Source: Paludibacteraceae bacterium (GTDB taxonomy: Bacteria; Bacteroidota; Bacteroidia; Bacteroidales; Paludibacteraceae). From it: a stretch of DNA of 43,502 nucleotides. Below, one piece after another: positions 1 through 8,239 of this stretch. Below the pieces are notes generated by a model. The model searched no databases. It was not told where the DNA came from and worked only from the letters and a program-made list of their open reading frames with translations. The translations under genes and the position numbers were made by a program. The DNA is taken from positions 1 to 43,502 of the forward strand of contig JAFOYE010000008.1 in assembly GCA_017391525.1 (NCBI GenBank). Reading direction: 5' to 3'. Each line of letters opens with the position of its first letter. Within the stretch, counting starts at the first letter, position 1.

Positions 1-181
1 AATAACCTCAATCTATTGTGTACTTTTTTAACGGGAACCGTATAATAAATTTTTCGTATTACACGTTTTTCAGTTTCCCAATTGAGTAGTTTCCTACTCT
101 CTTGTACTACATTATTGCTTCAATCTCTCAAAGATCACTGTTGATTTGCGCTTCACTTTTCGTTTATCGCGAAACCGGCTG

Positions 182-213
182 CAAAGGTACTGCTTTTTTT
201 TGGACTGACCAAA
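182..213 (-). promoter_or_regulatory. Bacteroidota promoter, leftward (downstream of the pair)
   Basis: Read on the minus strand this is TTTG, a 20-nt spacer, then TACCTTTG, a perfect match to the Bacteroidota -33/-7 consensus. It directs transcription out of the left end of the window. It is one of a tandem pair with the site at 339-370. Confidence 0.8.
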
Positions 214-338
214 TTTTTAAGCAACTTTTTTGCAAAAATTTTTCACTTTCTTTGTAAGTGGCTGATTTTCAGCATTACGTTTTTCAGTGTCATTCGCCTC
301 ATTTAACCGCTCGCTTGCGTTGAGCGCGAAATCGGGTG

Positions 339-370
339 CAAAGGTACTGCTTTTTTGTCAAACCACCAAA
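339..370 (-). promoter_or_regulatory. Bacteroidota promoter, leftward (upstream of the pair)
   Basis: Minus strand: TTTG-N20-TACCTTTG. It lies in the second copy of the duplicated segment, 157 bp upstream of its partner. Tandem promoters of this strength are typical of stable-RNA operons; the target gene is not visible. Confidence 0.8.
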
Positions 371-610
371 TATTTTAGCATATTTTTTGCTATAAAACAT
401 AACTTTCTCCGTAAGTAACTGATAATCAATAATCGCATTTTTCATATTAGATAAAAATATCAGTATTCATGCGCACAACTAGAAAATATAGTAGAGAATT
501 ATACCATAATAGATCTTACCTTTTCGTCGATACACTAATAATATTATAAGGTACGCGCGCGCGAATGCGCACAAAGTAAAGCTATAGAATATAAACTTTC
601 TGCGCTTTTG

Positions 611-642
611 CTTGCATATGTGCATTTTTTGTAGTACCTTTG
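611..642 (+). promoter_or_regulatory. promoter of dacB, nearly leaderless
   Basis: CTTG at 611-614, a 20-nt spacer and TACCTTTG at 635-642. The dacB ATG starts only 5 nt after the -7 element, so the transcript should be leaderless or nearly so. Spacer and flanks are almost the same as in the priA promoter at 29004-29035. Confidence 0.85.
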
Positions 643-646
643 CAAC

Positions 647-2026
647 ATGTTTAAATTATTACTTATATTATCCATACTTTCTTCTACCCCTGAATTACAG
701 GATGCCAATGTTGCGACATTGGTATACGACTATCAGACTGGCGACACTATTGACGCATATAGAGCCAACTGTGTGATACCACCCGCATCCACAATTAAAT
801 TACTAACTACTGCAACTATAGCAGATCATTTGGGAAGCGACTACCAAATAACAACACCTATTACCTACTCCGGTTATATAGAAGATAATACACTACATGG
901 CAATTTGTATATAGAAGGTAAAGGTGATCCCACATTGGGATCTCAATATGTAGGCGACTCCCTCCTTCTTCAACATTGGGCTGAACAAATATACAACGCA
1001 GGTATACACAACATCAATGGATCAATAGTAGCCGACGTCAGTTATTTTGACGCCGAAGCTACCAATCCTGCATGGATATGGCAAGACATAGGCAACTACT
1101 ATGCCCCTGGCATACAATCCTTATCCTACAAGGATAACACGATGAAGATCACCCTAGAAAGTGGTGCAGTAGGTAGCCTCGCCAAGGTACTACGAACAGA
1201 TCCAACCATCCCTGAGATGCAGTTTGATAGCTATACTCGCTGTGAAAACATCTCCTACGATGGCGCGTATGTGTATGGTATGCCATATAGCAACTATAGA
1301 TATATTGCAGGCAAAATTCCTGCTAATCGCTCTACATTTACCATCAAAGGAGATCTACCTAACCCAGCATTACTGCTAGTAACAGACCTTGCTAACACAC
1401 TGATAACAAATGGAATAAGCGTTAATGGAGATATTACATTCATCACAGAGCAAGACACAACAAAGACTACAAGAACCCTATTATTCCAACACAAGAGTGC
1501 ACCTCTTTCCGAGATCATTCGCCATACAAATCACAAATCAGACAATTTGTATGCAGAGATGTTATATAGAATCTTAGGGACAAGGCAAGAAGGATCCTGC
1601 ACCATCAATCAATCCACGAATTTCATTCGTACATACTGGAAAGAAAGAGGAGTTGATCTTAGCAGTGCTCGGATTATGGACGGATGTGGACTAGCCCCTC
1701 AAGATGCCATTTCTCCAAAGATGTATATACAACTTTTGCAATATATGTACGACTCTCCTAACAAGGATGCATTCATAGCATCATTGCCTTGTAGCGGAAA
1801 AAGTGGTACACTAAAATCCTTTTTAAAGAACACCTCTTTACACGGAAGGGTGTATGCTAAGAGCGGCACCATTGGAGGTACAAAGAATTATGCTGGATAT
1901 ATTTTCCTACCAGATGGAAGAGTATGGATATTTGCAGTCATGATTAATAGCGCCAACTGTTCATCTCGTACGATGCAAAATGCAATAGAAAAATATTTGC
2001 TTGATGTTTATACAAGAAACACATAG
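647..2026 (+). CDS. dacB: D-alanyl-D-alanine carboxypeptidase/endopeptidase (PBP4 family, peptidase S13)
   Basis: This is a penicillin-binding protein of the DacB/PBP4 class, which trims or cleaves D-Ala cross-links of peptidoglycan in the periplasm. All three active-site motifs are present: STIK at residues 48-51 (nucleophile Ser48), SDN at 298-300 and KSGT at 405-408. The N-terminus is a very short hydrophobic stretch (MFKLLLILSILSS) that may serve as a signal sequence, although it is shorter than usual and has a poor charged region. Length (459 aa) fits the family. The ATG lies 5 nt behind the -7 promoter box. The 3' end overlaps birA by 23 nt, so the two genes are probably co-transcribed and translationally coupled. 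Confidence 0.93.
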   Translation: MFKLLLILSILSSTPELQDANVATLVYDYQTGDTIDAYRANCVIPPASTIKLLTTATIADHLGSDYQITTPITYSGYIEDNTLHGNLYIEGKGDPTLGSQYVGDSLLLQHWAEQIYNAGIHNINGSIVADVSYFDAEATNPAWIWQDIGNYYAPGIQSLSYKDNTMKITLESGAVGSLAKVLRTDPTIPEMQFDSYTRCENISYDGAYVYGMPYSNYRYIAGKIPANRSTFTIKGDLPNPALLLVTDLANTLITNGISVNGDITFITEQDTTKTTRTLLFQHKSAPLSEIIRHTNHKSDNLYAEMLYRILGTRQEGSCTINQSTNFIRTYWKERGVDLSSARIMDGCGLAPQDAISPKMYIQLLQYMYDSPNKDAFIASLPCSGKSGTLKSFLKNTSLHGRVYAKSGTIGGTKNYAGYIFLPDGRVWIFAVMINSANCSSRTMQNAIEKYLLDVYTRNT

Positions 2027-2783
2027 TACATCTAGTTTATTGCGCGAGCAATACACTGATAATCAACCACATTTATATACCATCCGAACCGACTTTCAAA
2101 CAGCTGGACGTGGACAAGCGGGGAATAGTTGGGAGAGCGAGCGAGGCAAAAATTTGCTATTCTCCACTCTACTTCGTTACTCCGATGTGGGTGCTACCGA
2201 GCAATGGAGATTGTCGATGCTAGTGGCTGTGGCAGTAAGAGAGGCTATCGTGGAGGCGATGAGGCGAGAAGGCGATGAGATTAGAGGTGAAGAGATAAAA
2301 ATCAAATGGCCTAACGATATATACTATAGAGATAAGAAGGTAGTAGGTATACTAATAGAGAACACTCTGTCAGGAAGAAATATTGCCTACACGATAGCTG
2401 GAATAGGCGTCAATGTCAACCAAACAGATTGGAAAAGCAATGCTCCTAACCCTCTATCATTAAAACAGATAACAAACAAAGATTACAATACCGAAAAGAT
2501 CCTCACATACTTCATAGATGCCATCCAAAAATGGGAACAAGAAACTACAGAGGCTATACGAGAAGAATATATTAAACATCTCTACAGACGCACTGGATGG
2601 CATACATATGTAGAACGAGAGGTTAGTTTAACTCCTACTAATATAGTACAAGGAAGTGAGAATATAGAAGCATCATTTCAAGCAGAGTGGGTAGATATCA
2701 CCCGGCAAGGAGAGTGGGTAGTTAGATTGACGAATGGGGAAGAGAAGAAATACCACTTCAAACAAGTGCGTTTTGTTTTGTAA
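2004..2783 (+). CDS. birA: biotin--[acetyl-CoA-carboxylase] ligase
   Basis: Biotin protein ligase, which activates biotin as biotinyl-AMP and attaches it to the carrier domain of biotin-dependent carboxylases in the cytoplasm. The BPL/LplA catalytic core is recognisable from the biotin-binding motif AGRGQAGNSWES near residue 35 and the KWPNDIY motif about 65 residues later. No N-terminal DNA-binding helix-turn-helix is present, so it is a monofunctional ligase and not a repressor of the E. coli BirA type. A TTG at 2001 precedes the ATG at 2004; I take the ATG. The start lies inside the dacB 3' end. About 259 aa, normal for a class I ligase. Confidence 0.9.
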   Translation: MFIQETHSTSSLLREQYTDNQPHLYTIRTDFQTAGRGQAGNSWESERGKNLLFSTLLRYSDVGATEQWRLSMLVAVAVREAIVEAMRREGDEIRGEEIKIKWPNDIYYRDKKVVGILIENTLSGRNIAYTIAGIGVNVNQTDWKSNAPNPLSLKQITNKDYNTEKILTYFIDAIQKWEQETTEAIREEYIKHLYRRTGWHTYVEREVSLTPTNIVQGSENIEASFQAEWVDITRQGEWVVRLTNGEEKKYHFKQVRFVL

Positions 2784-2821
2784 ATTGAAAGAATACAGAA
2801 ATATTTGAAACTTATATGGAT

Positions 2822-3952
2822 ATGAAATCTATTATCATTACTGGTGGCGCAGGATTTATTGGCAGCCATGTAGTACGACTTTTTGTCAATAAGTACCCTG
2901 AGTACCGCATTATCAATGTGGATAAGTTGACTTATGCAGGCAACTTGGCCAACCTCAAGGATGTTGAGGAGAAGCCTAACTATCGCTTTGTAAAAGCAGA
3001 TATCTGCGACTTTGATACGATATACGCTCTCATGCAAGAGGAGCATGTGACGGGTATCATCCACCTTGCTGCAGAAAGCCATGTGGATCGCTCTATCAAA
3101 GATCCATTTACCTTTGCTCGTACCAATGTGATGGGTACACTCTCACTCTTGCAAGCAGCCAAACTCTATTGGGAAGCACAACCAGAGAAGTACGAGGGCA
3201 AACGCTTCTACCACATCTCTACCGACGAGGTGTACGGTGCATTGGAGATGACCCATCCAGAGGGCATTGAGCCTCCATTCTCCACTCAAGCTTCTTCTGA
3301 GCACCACGAGGCATATGGAGAGGATTTCTTTGTGGAGACTACTAAGTACAACCCTCACAGCCCCTACTCTGCTTCTAAAGCTAGTAGCGATCACTTTGTG
3401 CGAGCGTTCCATGACACCTATGGCATGCCAACCATCGTGACTAACTGCTCAAACAACTATGGTCCTTACCAATTCCCTGAGAAATTGATACCACTCTTTA
3501 TCAACAATATTCGCCACCGCAAACCATTGCCCGTCTATGGCAAAGGCGAGAATGTGCGCGACTGGTTGTATGTAGAGGATCACGCACGCGCAATTGATTT
3601 GATCTTCCATCAAGGTACTGTGGCTGAGACCTACAATATCGGTGGTTTCAATGAATGGAAGAATATCGATATCATCCGTGTGGTTATCAATACTGTAGAC
3701 CGCCTACTCGGACGTGAAGAGGGTGAAGATATGAACCTCATCACCTACGTAACCGACCGTGCTGGTCACGATATGCGTTATGCTATCGACTCACGCAAGT
3801 TGCAAGCTGAACTCGGTTGGGAGCCATCCTTGCAGTTTGAGGAAGGTATAGAGAAAACCGTTCGTTGGTACCTTGAGAACCAAGACTGGATGGACAACAT
3901 CACCTCGGGCGAGTACGAGAAGTACTACGAGGATATGTATAAAGGAAGATGA
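2822..3952 (+). CDS. rfbB: dTDP-glucose 4,6-dehydratase
   Basis: Extended short-chain dehydrogenase that converts dTDP-glucose to dTDP-4-keto-6-deoxyglucose, the second step to dTDP-L-rhamnose and related surface sugars. The Rossmann NAD motif GGAGFIG lies at the extreme N-terminus. STDEVYG carries the catalytic acid pair and YSASK holds the Tyr/Lys of the SDR active site. The start may be ATG 2816 or ATG 2822; 2822 puts the first beta strand directly after Met, as in relatives. About 376 aa, slightly longer than the E. coli enzyme because of an insert rich in His/Glu before YSASK. The usual partners rfbA, rfbC and rfbD are not adjacent. Confidence 0.92.
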   Translation: MKSIIITGGAGFIGSHVVRLFVNKYPEYRIINVDKLTYAGNLANLKDVEEKPNYRFVKADICDFDTIYALMQEEHVTGIIHLAAESHVDRSIKDPFTFARTNVMGTLSLLQAAKLYWEAQPEKYEGKRFYHISTDEVYGALEMTHPEGIEPPFSTQASSEHHEAYGEDFFVETTKYNPHSPYSASKASSDHFVRAFHDTYGMPTIVTNCSNNYGPYQFPEKLIPLFINNIRHRKPLPVYGKGENVRDWLYVEDHARAIDLIFHQGTVAETYNIGGFNEWKNIDIIRVVINTVDRLLGREEGEDMNLITYVTDRAGHDMRYAIDSRKLQAELGWEPSLQFEEGIEKTVRWYLENQDWMDNITSGEYEKYYEDMYKGR

Positions 3953-3981
3953 GTTGATCTTTAAGATGTTTTGAGATAAAG

Positions 3982-4008
3982 AAGCGCGAGCAGAAATGCT
4001 CGCGCTTT
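3982..4008. terminator. bidirectional terminator between rfbB and the NlpC/P60 gene
   Basis: Perfect 11-bp stem (3982-3992 with 3997-4007) closed by a GAAA tetraloop. The arms are AAGCGCGAGCA and its complement. It sits between convergent genes and ends 4 bp from the stop codon of the minus-strand gene, so it can serve both. Confidence 0.8.
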
Positions 4009-4011
4009 GTA

Positions 4012-4830
4012 TTATAGATAGCGTTTGATTTGCACCAAGTGGTGAGTTAGAGAACCATCGGAGAGATGAATACCCTGCTCGTCGATGGTATCAATATGCA
4101 CACAACCAGAACAATGGATGATCTCCGTAGGGCTTAAGAGTAGGCCCACGTGGGAGATGTTGGTTGCTTGTGGATCACGGTCAGCGTGGTCGAAGAAGGC
4201 CAAGTCACCTGGTTGAGCCTCTGCCAGAGATGGAACAAGTTCACCTTGGGTCATCTGTTCACGGGCGTTGCGGAGGAGATTGACTCCCATAGCCGCATAC
4301 ACGACTTGCGTAAAACCTGAGCAATCCATTCCCATCGCGTTCTTGCCGCCCCAGAGATAGGGGGCGTTGAGTAATGTTTGCGCAATGGCGCAAACATTGT
4401 TCAGAAGTTCAGCGCGACTCATGTCGCTGTTCAGAAGTTGTGCTGCGTTATTGACACAAGCGGGATCTATAAGATATTGTTTACCAAGGACTTCGAAAGT
4501 GCCGTGGGAGTAGTTAGGCAAGCGTGTGCCGAGCGTGAGCAACAAGTCGGCTCCGCCGTCCATAGGGGTCGCAGCTGCCATAGGAGTGGCGACGACTGGA
4601 GCGTTCAGCACTCGCAATGCGAGTTGTTCAGAAGGTTCAGAAGTGAGAGTAACCATCTTAAAATCGACCCATCCCTCTTGTCCGTCAAGTGTACTACGGA
4701 TCTTGGTCCAGCGAGGGAGACAGTCGAGGACTTCGCATACCTCACCAAAAAGCAACTGGGTGAGTTGCTCAGCTCCTTCGGATGGCTCTTGGCGCACAGG
4801 AGTGACTGTGCAATGATTAATGGCAAACAT
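4012..4830 (-). CDS. SH3b-NlpC/P60 peptidase, probable cytoplasmic dipeptidyl-peptidase of muropeptide recycling
   Basis: Cysteine peptidase of the NlpC/P60 family. The C-terminal catalytic domain (about residues 145-272) contains the nucleophile in GMDCSGF (Cys170), a general-base His227 in NISHVGL and His239 in IIHCSG. The first 130 or so residues look like bacterial SH3 domains (PVRQEPSE, LLFGEVCEVL, EGWVDFKMV). There is no signal peptide, so I infer a cytoplasmic enzyme resembling YkfC, which cleaves after L-Ala-gamma-D-Glu in recycled cell-wall peptides. The gene stands alone, with a consensus promoter 44 bp upstream and a terminator just downstream. Confidence 0.85.
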   Translation of the reverse strand: MFAINHCTVTPVRQEPSEGAEQLTQLLFGEVCEVLDCLPRWTKIRSTLDGQEGWVDFKMVTLTSEPSEQLALRVLNAPVVATPMAAATPMDGGADLLLTLGTRLPNYSHGTFEVLGKQYLIDPACVNNAAQLLNSDMSRAELLNNVCAIAQTLLNAPYLWGGKNAMGMDCSGFTQVVYAAMGVNLLRNAREQMTQGELVPSLAEAQPGDLAFFDHADRDPQATNISHVGLLLSPTEIIHCSGCVHIDTIDEQGIHLSDGSLTHHLVQIKRYL

Positions 4831-4873
4831 ACATTCAGTGATTCTTTATTAGTTACTATTTCGTTTCGTAATG

Positions 4874-4905
4874 CAAAGGTACAACAAATATATGATATCG
4901 GCAAA
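4874..4905 (-). promoter_or_regulatory. promoter of the NlpC/P60 gene
   Basis: Minus strand: TTTG (4905-4902), N20, TACCTTTG (4881-4874). It belongs to a 77-bp segment repeated at 12199-12275. Confidence 0.85.
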
Positions 4906-4950
4906 TATTTAGAGTTGTATTTCTATAATTTTGTAAAAATAGTGTAAATC
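4874..4950. repeat. promoter cassette repeat, copy 1
   Basis: 77 bp, from the -7 box to about 45 bp upstream of the -33 box, with only about 8 differences from 12199-12275. The shared part includes TATATGATATC and TATAATTTTGTAAAA. Similarity stops on both sides. The downstream genes are unrelated. Confidence 0.75.
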
Positions 4951-5025
4951 ACATCATAGCGTTATTTGACCACAAAAATAAATCACTGTAATTCAATTAA
5001 TTACAAAGAAAATCAACAAAGAGAC

Positions 5026-5056
5026 TTGCCTATATGAAATAAAAGTAGTATCTTTG
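5026..5056 (+). promoter_or_regulatory. promoter of the repeat-rod outer-membrane protein operon
   Basis: TTG at 5026-5028, a 20-nt spacer, TATCTTTG at 5049-5056. The predicted start of transcription is about 45 nt before the chosen start codon at 5106. Confidence 0.8.
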
Positions 5057-5105
5057 GGGGCTAAAATATTGAAAAATAATGCAGATAAACCAAACAACTA
5101 ACAAT

Positions 5106-6818
5106 ATGAAAGCAAAAATCCTCACCTTATTGACCTTCATGGTGATGACATGTATGTCGTTAACCAGCATGGCTCAAGAACCAATTCTTATCCTTGTAGA
5201 GGAAAATGGCAATGAAGTAACTCAGCCATCACAAGAGTCATCTTTTTCTTTCCCACAAGAAGAAACAACAACCACTACGACAACCACTGAACCTTCGTCT
5301 TTTAATAGTAGTGTTACACACTTAGAGGAAGAAGTACTCACTCTTACTTTTGAAGACGAAGACGCATCTGCTGCTAAAGCAGCCGAGGAAGCGCGTCGTG
5401 CGGAGGAGGCACGTTTAGCAGAAGAAGCTCGACGCGCAGAAGAGGCACGTCTAGCAGAGGAAGCTCGACGCGCAGAGGAGGCACGTCTGGCTGAAGAAGC
5501 TCGACGCGCAGAGGAGGCACGTCTGGCTGAAGAAGCTCGACGCGCAGAGGAGGCACGTCTGGCAGAGGAAGCTCGACGCGCAGAGGAGGCACGTCTAGCA
5601 GAGGAAGCTCGACGCGCAGAAGAAGCACGTCTAGCAGAAGAAGCTCGTCGTGCGGAGGAGGCACGTCTGGCCGAGGAAGCTCGACGCGCAGAAGAAGCAC
5701 GTCTAGCAGAAGAAGCTCGACGCGCAGAGGAGGCACATCTAGCAGAGGAAGCTCGACGCGCAGAAGAGGCACGTCTAGCAGAGGAAGCTCGTCGTGCGGA
5801 GGAAGCCCGTCTAGCAGAAGAAGCTCGACGCGCGGAGGAGGCACGTCTAGCGAAAGAGAAAGCAGCAGCGCAAACAGAACAAGTTAAGCCTACTCAACCA
5901 ACGACAGAGGAACAGAATTTAGAAGAGCGCGTCGCAACAGCCGTAGCTGCAGAAGCACGTGCTTTAGAGGCTGCAGCGAAAGCAGAAGAAGCAGCGAAAA
6001 AAGCAACAGAGGAAAGAGAAAAAATTGAAGCATTGCAGAATGCACAAGGAATGCCTGCGCAAACAGAACAACAAGTACAACCTACAGCGCAACTGCCAAA
6101 AGCAGTACAAGACTTAGAGGCAGCAACAGATACCGTACCTGCTAAACAGACAGTCCGTGAACGTTATTATAAGAAATCAGGAACGAACTTCTTATCTATT
6201 GTCAGCGTGGGATATTCAACAGTATTCCTAACGCCAAACCGCATGGATGGACTCACCCATACAGAATTCGCAGGCAAGCGTCACTTTATAAACTTTGAGA
6301 TATTAGAATGGCGTGCGAAATTATTTGGTATGCAGTTGTTCAACTTTGAAATAGGCGTAAACACTCCTGGATGGACAGAAGGCGGAACCAATCTAACCAA
6401 ACTCATGAGTGGTGGAGAATATAATAAGATTGGATACGGAAGTGGTTTGAAAGAAGCAGACGCACGCACCATGTGGTTTGCTTATAAGCCTGCCATCAAA
6501 TTATATATCCCATGTTCCGATTGGCTGGCAATTGAATTGTATGGTGGTATGGAGATAGACCTTACCACAGCATGGAGTAAAATCAATCCCCTATACTATA
6601 GGTACAATAAAGATATACCCGGTTTGAACTATTTCTTGGGAGCATATGGTGGTCTTGGCCTGATGTTAACACCAGCACCTGCAGTACCTATTGAAATAAA
6701 AGCAGAGTATCGTCATCCTGTTCAGGGTAATATGGATATTGTGCCACAGGGATTCTATCTCTCTACGCAATTACACCTCGGCGTACCTATACGCAAAACA
6801 CACAAAAATAAAAAGTAG
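5106..6818 (+). CDS. predicted outer-membrane protein with a charged helical repeat rod
   Basis: I do not recognise a named family. The start at 5106 gives a clean signal peptide (MKAKILTLLTFMVMTCM...SMAQ); an ATG at 5079 would place nine polar residues before it. After an acidic/Thr-rich linker come 13 tandem copies of a 12-residue unit, AEEARRAEEARL (DNA 5382-5849), then a further Ala/Glu/Lys helix. The last 210 or so residues alternate aromatic and polar strands (HFINFEILEW, AIELYGGMEIDL, GFYLSTQLHLGVPI) and look like a small beta-barrel. The rod has i to i+4 Glu-Arg pairs and could be a single alpha-helix or coiled coil in the periplasm. It is 33 bp upstream of a lipoprotein gene with which it probably forms an operon. 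Confidence 0.7.
   Translation: MKAKILTLLTFMVMTCMSLTSMAQEPILILVEENGNEVTQPSQESSFSFPQEETTTTTTTTEPSSFNSSVTHLEEEVLTLTFEDEDASAAKAAEEARRAEEARLAEEARRAEEARLAEEARRAEEARLAEEARRAEEARLAEEARRAEEARLAEEARRAEEARLAEEARRAEEARLAEEARRAEEARLAEEARRAEEARLAEEARRAEEAHLAEEARRAEEARLAEEARRAEEARLAEEARRAEEARLAKEKAAAQTEQVKPTQPTTEEQNLEERVATAVAAEARALEAAAKAEEAAKKATEEREKIEALQNAQGMPAQTEQQVQPTAQLPKAVQDLEAATDTVPAKQTVRERYYKKSGTNFLSIVSVGYSTVFLTPNRMDGLTHTEFAGKRHFINFEILEWRAKLFGMQLFNFEIGVNTPGWTEGGTNLTKLMSGGEYNKIGYGSGLKEADARTMWFAYKPAIKLYIPCSDWLAIELYGGMEIDLTTAWSKINPLYYRYNKDIPGLNYFLGAYGGLGLMLTPAPAVPIEIKAEYRHPVQGNMDIVPQGFYLSTQLHLGVPIRKTHKNKK
5382..5849 (+). repeat. 13 x 36-bp in-frame tandem repeat
   Basis: 468 bp, exactly 13 units of 36 bp, coding AEEARRAEEARL. 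Units differ almost only at synonymous sites (GCTCGACGC or GCTCGTCGT; GAGGAGGCA or GAAGAAGCA). One unit has His for Arg. The protein sequence is therefore held constant while the DNA has drifted. Confidence 0.95.
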
Positions 6819-6851
6819 TTAACCATAATAATAACATTCAATTTTATCATT

Positions 6852-7952
6852 ATGAAAAAGTATGCATTAGTATCGCTTGTCTTTATGGCAGTTGCGCTCA
6901 TCCTCACATCATGCGGTGGTAGCTCGAAAATGACAGTCGCCACTTCTACTAGCGTAGACTTGGCTCGCAGTATTCGTTACATTCCTACATTGGCTAATGT
7001 GCAAGTACAGTCAACCAAAGTCACTGCTACTATGACCGCTACTGAATTGGCAGGTCTCAATGCCGAGCAAAGAAAGCAAGCTGTAGTGGCAAAAGCAGTA
7101 GCGGCTGCAAAAGCTGATGTATTAATAGTTCCATCATTTACCAATAAGAAAGATGCGGAAGGCAAATTGGCTTCTATGACAGTAACTGGTTATCCTGCTA
7201 ATATTTCTTCTTTCCGCCCACTGTCTATAGCAGACTCACCTTTCTTGAAACAAATAGAATCTAAGCAAGATAAAGTGTCTGGGCAAATGGTGGTTAATAC
7301 TATGACCGTAGCAGAGATGGAATATGGACCAAAGACAACACTTACCCTCTCTCCTGCAGACATCGGTCTCGCAGGACAAACAGAGCAAAAAGTATTGGCA
7401 TATGCAAAAGAGAAACTATTGCGCCAAGAGAAAGCTGATGTGCTCTATGAACCACAATATACCGCTACCATCGTAGATGGCAAAGTAAGCACTTTCACAC
7501 TTACCGCTTTCCCAGGTAGATATGCGAAATACCGTACTATCTCTACCAGCGAAATGGAACGTCTCAATGTAGGCACCAAACCAACAGTACTCTACAATAC
7601 CACAGCAGATATCAAAGCCGTTAGTCCTCGCGTACAATTAAAATTTGCTACAAATAACGCGACAGCTAAAGAGTCAGAACTGAAGGAATTGGCTCGCGCC
7701 ACTGCCTTAGCTAAATATAACGCAGATTTCTTACTCAATGAGACCTTCTATTTCGACTATGCAGATAAAGTGATCACTCATGTCACCATCTGTGGCACCC
7801 CAGCTGTCTATACCAACTGGCGCCCATTAAAGGCTGGCGATATCGTGGATACACGCATCATGGGTCTCAATGGAGAGGCTGCTGACGTAGAAGAAGAGCA
7901 ACCTAAGAGTTTCTTAGATATGTTCTTAGGATTATTTAAGAAGAAGAAATAA
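6852..7952 (+). CDS. lipoprotein with three tandem ~85-residue domains
   Basis: Lipoprotein signal peptide with lipobox LTSC (Cys21) after a hydrophobic helix, so it is an envelope lipoprotein; Gly-Gly-Ser-Ser after the Cys does not decide which membrane. The mature part contains three copies of one domain at about residues 45-125, 150-232 and 250-328. Each ends in a similar block: KADVLIVPSF...VTGYPANISSFRPLS, KADVLYEPQY...LTAFPGRYAKYRTIS and NADFLLNETF...ICGTPAVYTNWRPLK. The C-terminus is FLDMFLGLFKKKK, a short amphipathic tail. I know no function for the domain. It follows the repeat-rod protein by 33 bp and precedes a strong terminator, so the pair is probably one envelope unit. Confidence 0.75.
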   Translation: MKKYALVSLVFMAVALILTSCGGSSKMTVATSTSVDLARSIRYIPTLANVQVQSTKVTATMTATELAGLNAEQRKQAVVAKAVAAAKADVLIVPSFTNKKDAEGKLASMTVTGYPANISSFRPLSIADSPFLKQIESKQDKVSGQMVVNTMTVAEMEYGPKTTLTLSPADIGLAGQTEQKVLAYAKEKLLRQEKADVLYEPQYTATIVDGKVSTFTLTAFPGRYAKYRTISTSEMERLNVGTKPTVLYNTTADIKAVSPRVQLKFATNNATAKESELKELARATALAKYNADFLLNETFYFDYADKVITHVTICGTPAVYTNWRPLKAGDIVDTRIMGLNGEAADVEEEQPKSFLDMFLGLFKKKK

Positions 7953-8057
7953 TAATTCTATTCTTTCGCTTTGCGAATAAGAGGAATATTCTCTGTGTTA
8001 TCATGCTACCCGCTAAGCGCTCCGCTAGCCTCGGATAGCGAACACAAGTAAAACATA

Positions 8058-8100
8058 CGCGTGTGGGAATGGTTCGTCCAAACCCACACGCGCTTTTTTT
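8058..8100 (+). terminator. rho-independent terminator after the lipoprotein gene
   Basis: 10-bp perfect stem (CGCGTGTGGG, 8058-8067, with CCCACACGCG, 8083-8092), a 15-nt loop and a run of seven T from 8094. It ends the 5106-7952 operon. Confidence 0.9.
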
Positions 8101-8149
8101 ATTGAGCAATTTGTAATTCCATCAATTACGGGTTCATATGCTGCCGTCA

Positions 8150-8182
8150 CTATGTGATTACTATGTGATTACTATGTGATTT
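8150..8182. repeat. 3 x 11-bp tandem array
   Basis: Three copies of CTATGTGATTA (last base of the last copy changed) in the gene-free space 7953-8552. The 11-bp period is the same as in the arrays at 12317-12371 and 28851-28905, but the unit sequence differs. Confidence 0.8.
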
Positions 8183-8239
8183 AGACCACATCCATAGAGC
8201 ATGTGACTAGAATTAGTAAGTGTTATAATCATTCGCTTA

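Larger units (their letters stand above)
1..646. other. gene-free leader region with duplicated promoter segment
   Basis: I see no convincing coding sequence here. The region holds two diverged tandem copies of a segment of about 110 bp (roughly 181-290 and 338-450). Each begins with a leftward promoter and continues with similar text (GTAAGTGGCTGATTTTCAG in one, GTAAGTAACTGATAATCAA in the other). Positions 1-180 would be the transcribed leader of whatever lies off the left edge. Tandem strong promoters with a long untranslated leader suggest an rRNA operon, but that is inference because the gene is outside the window. A short alternating CG run lies near 553-564. The dacB promoter occupies the right end. 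Confidence 0.6.

Noticed and set aside
4378..4947. Long antisense frames over the NlpC/P60 gene
   Set aside because: Shadow frames; the catalytic motifs lie on the minus strand and one frame crosses the promoter.
5374..5844. 156-codon open frame antisense to the helical repeat
   Set aside because: It exists only because the 36-bp repeat lacks stops in that frame; the product is a Leu/Pro/Arg repeat, and the plus-strand frame has the signal peptide and barrel.
5382..5849. Possible CRISPR array
   Set aside because: Units are contiguous 36-bp repeats without unique spacers and encode protein in frame.
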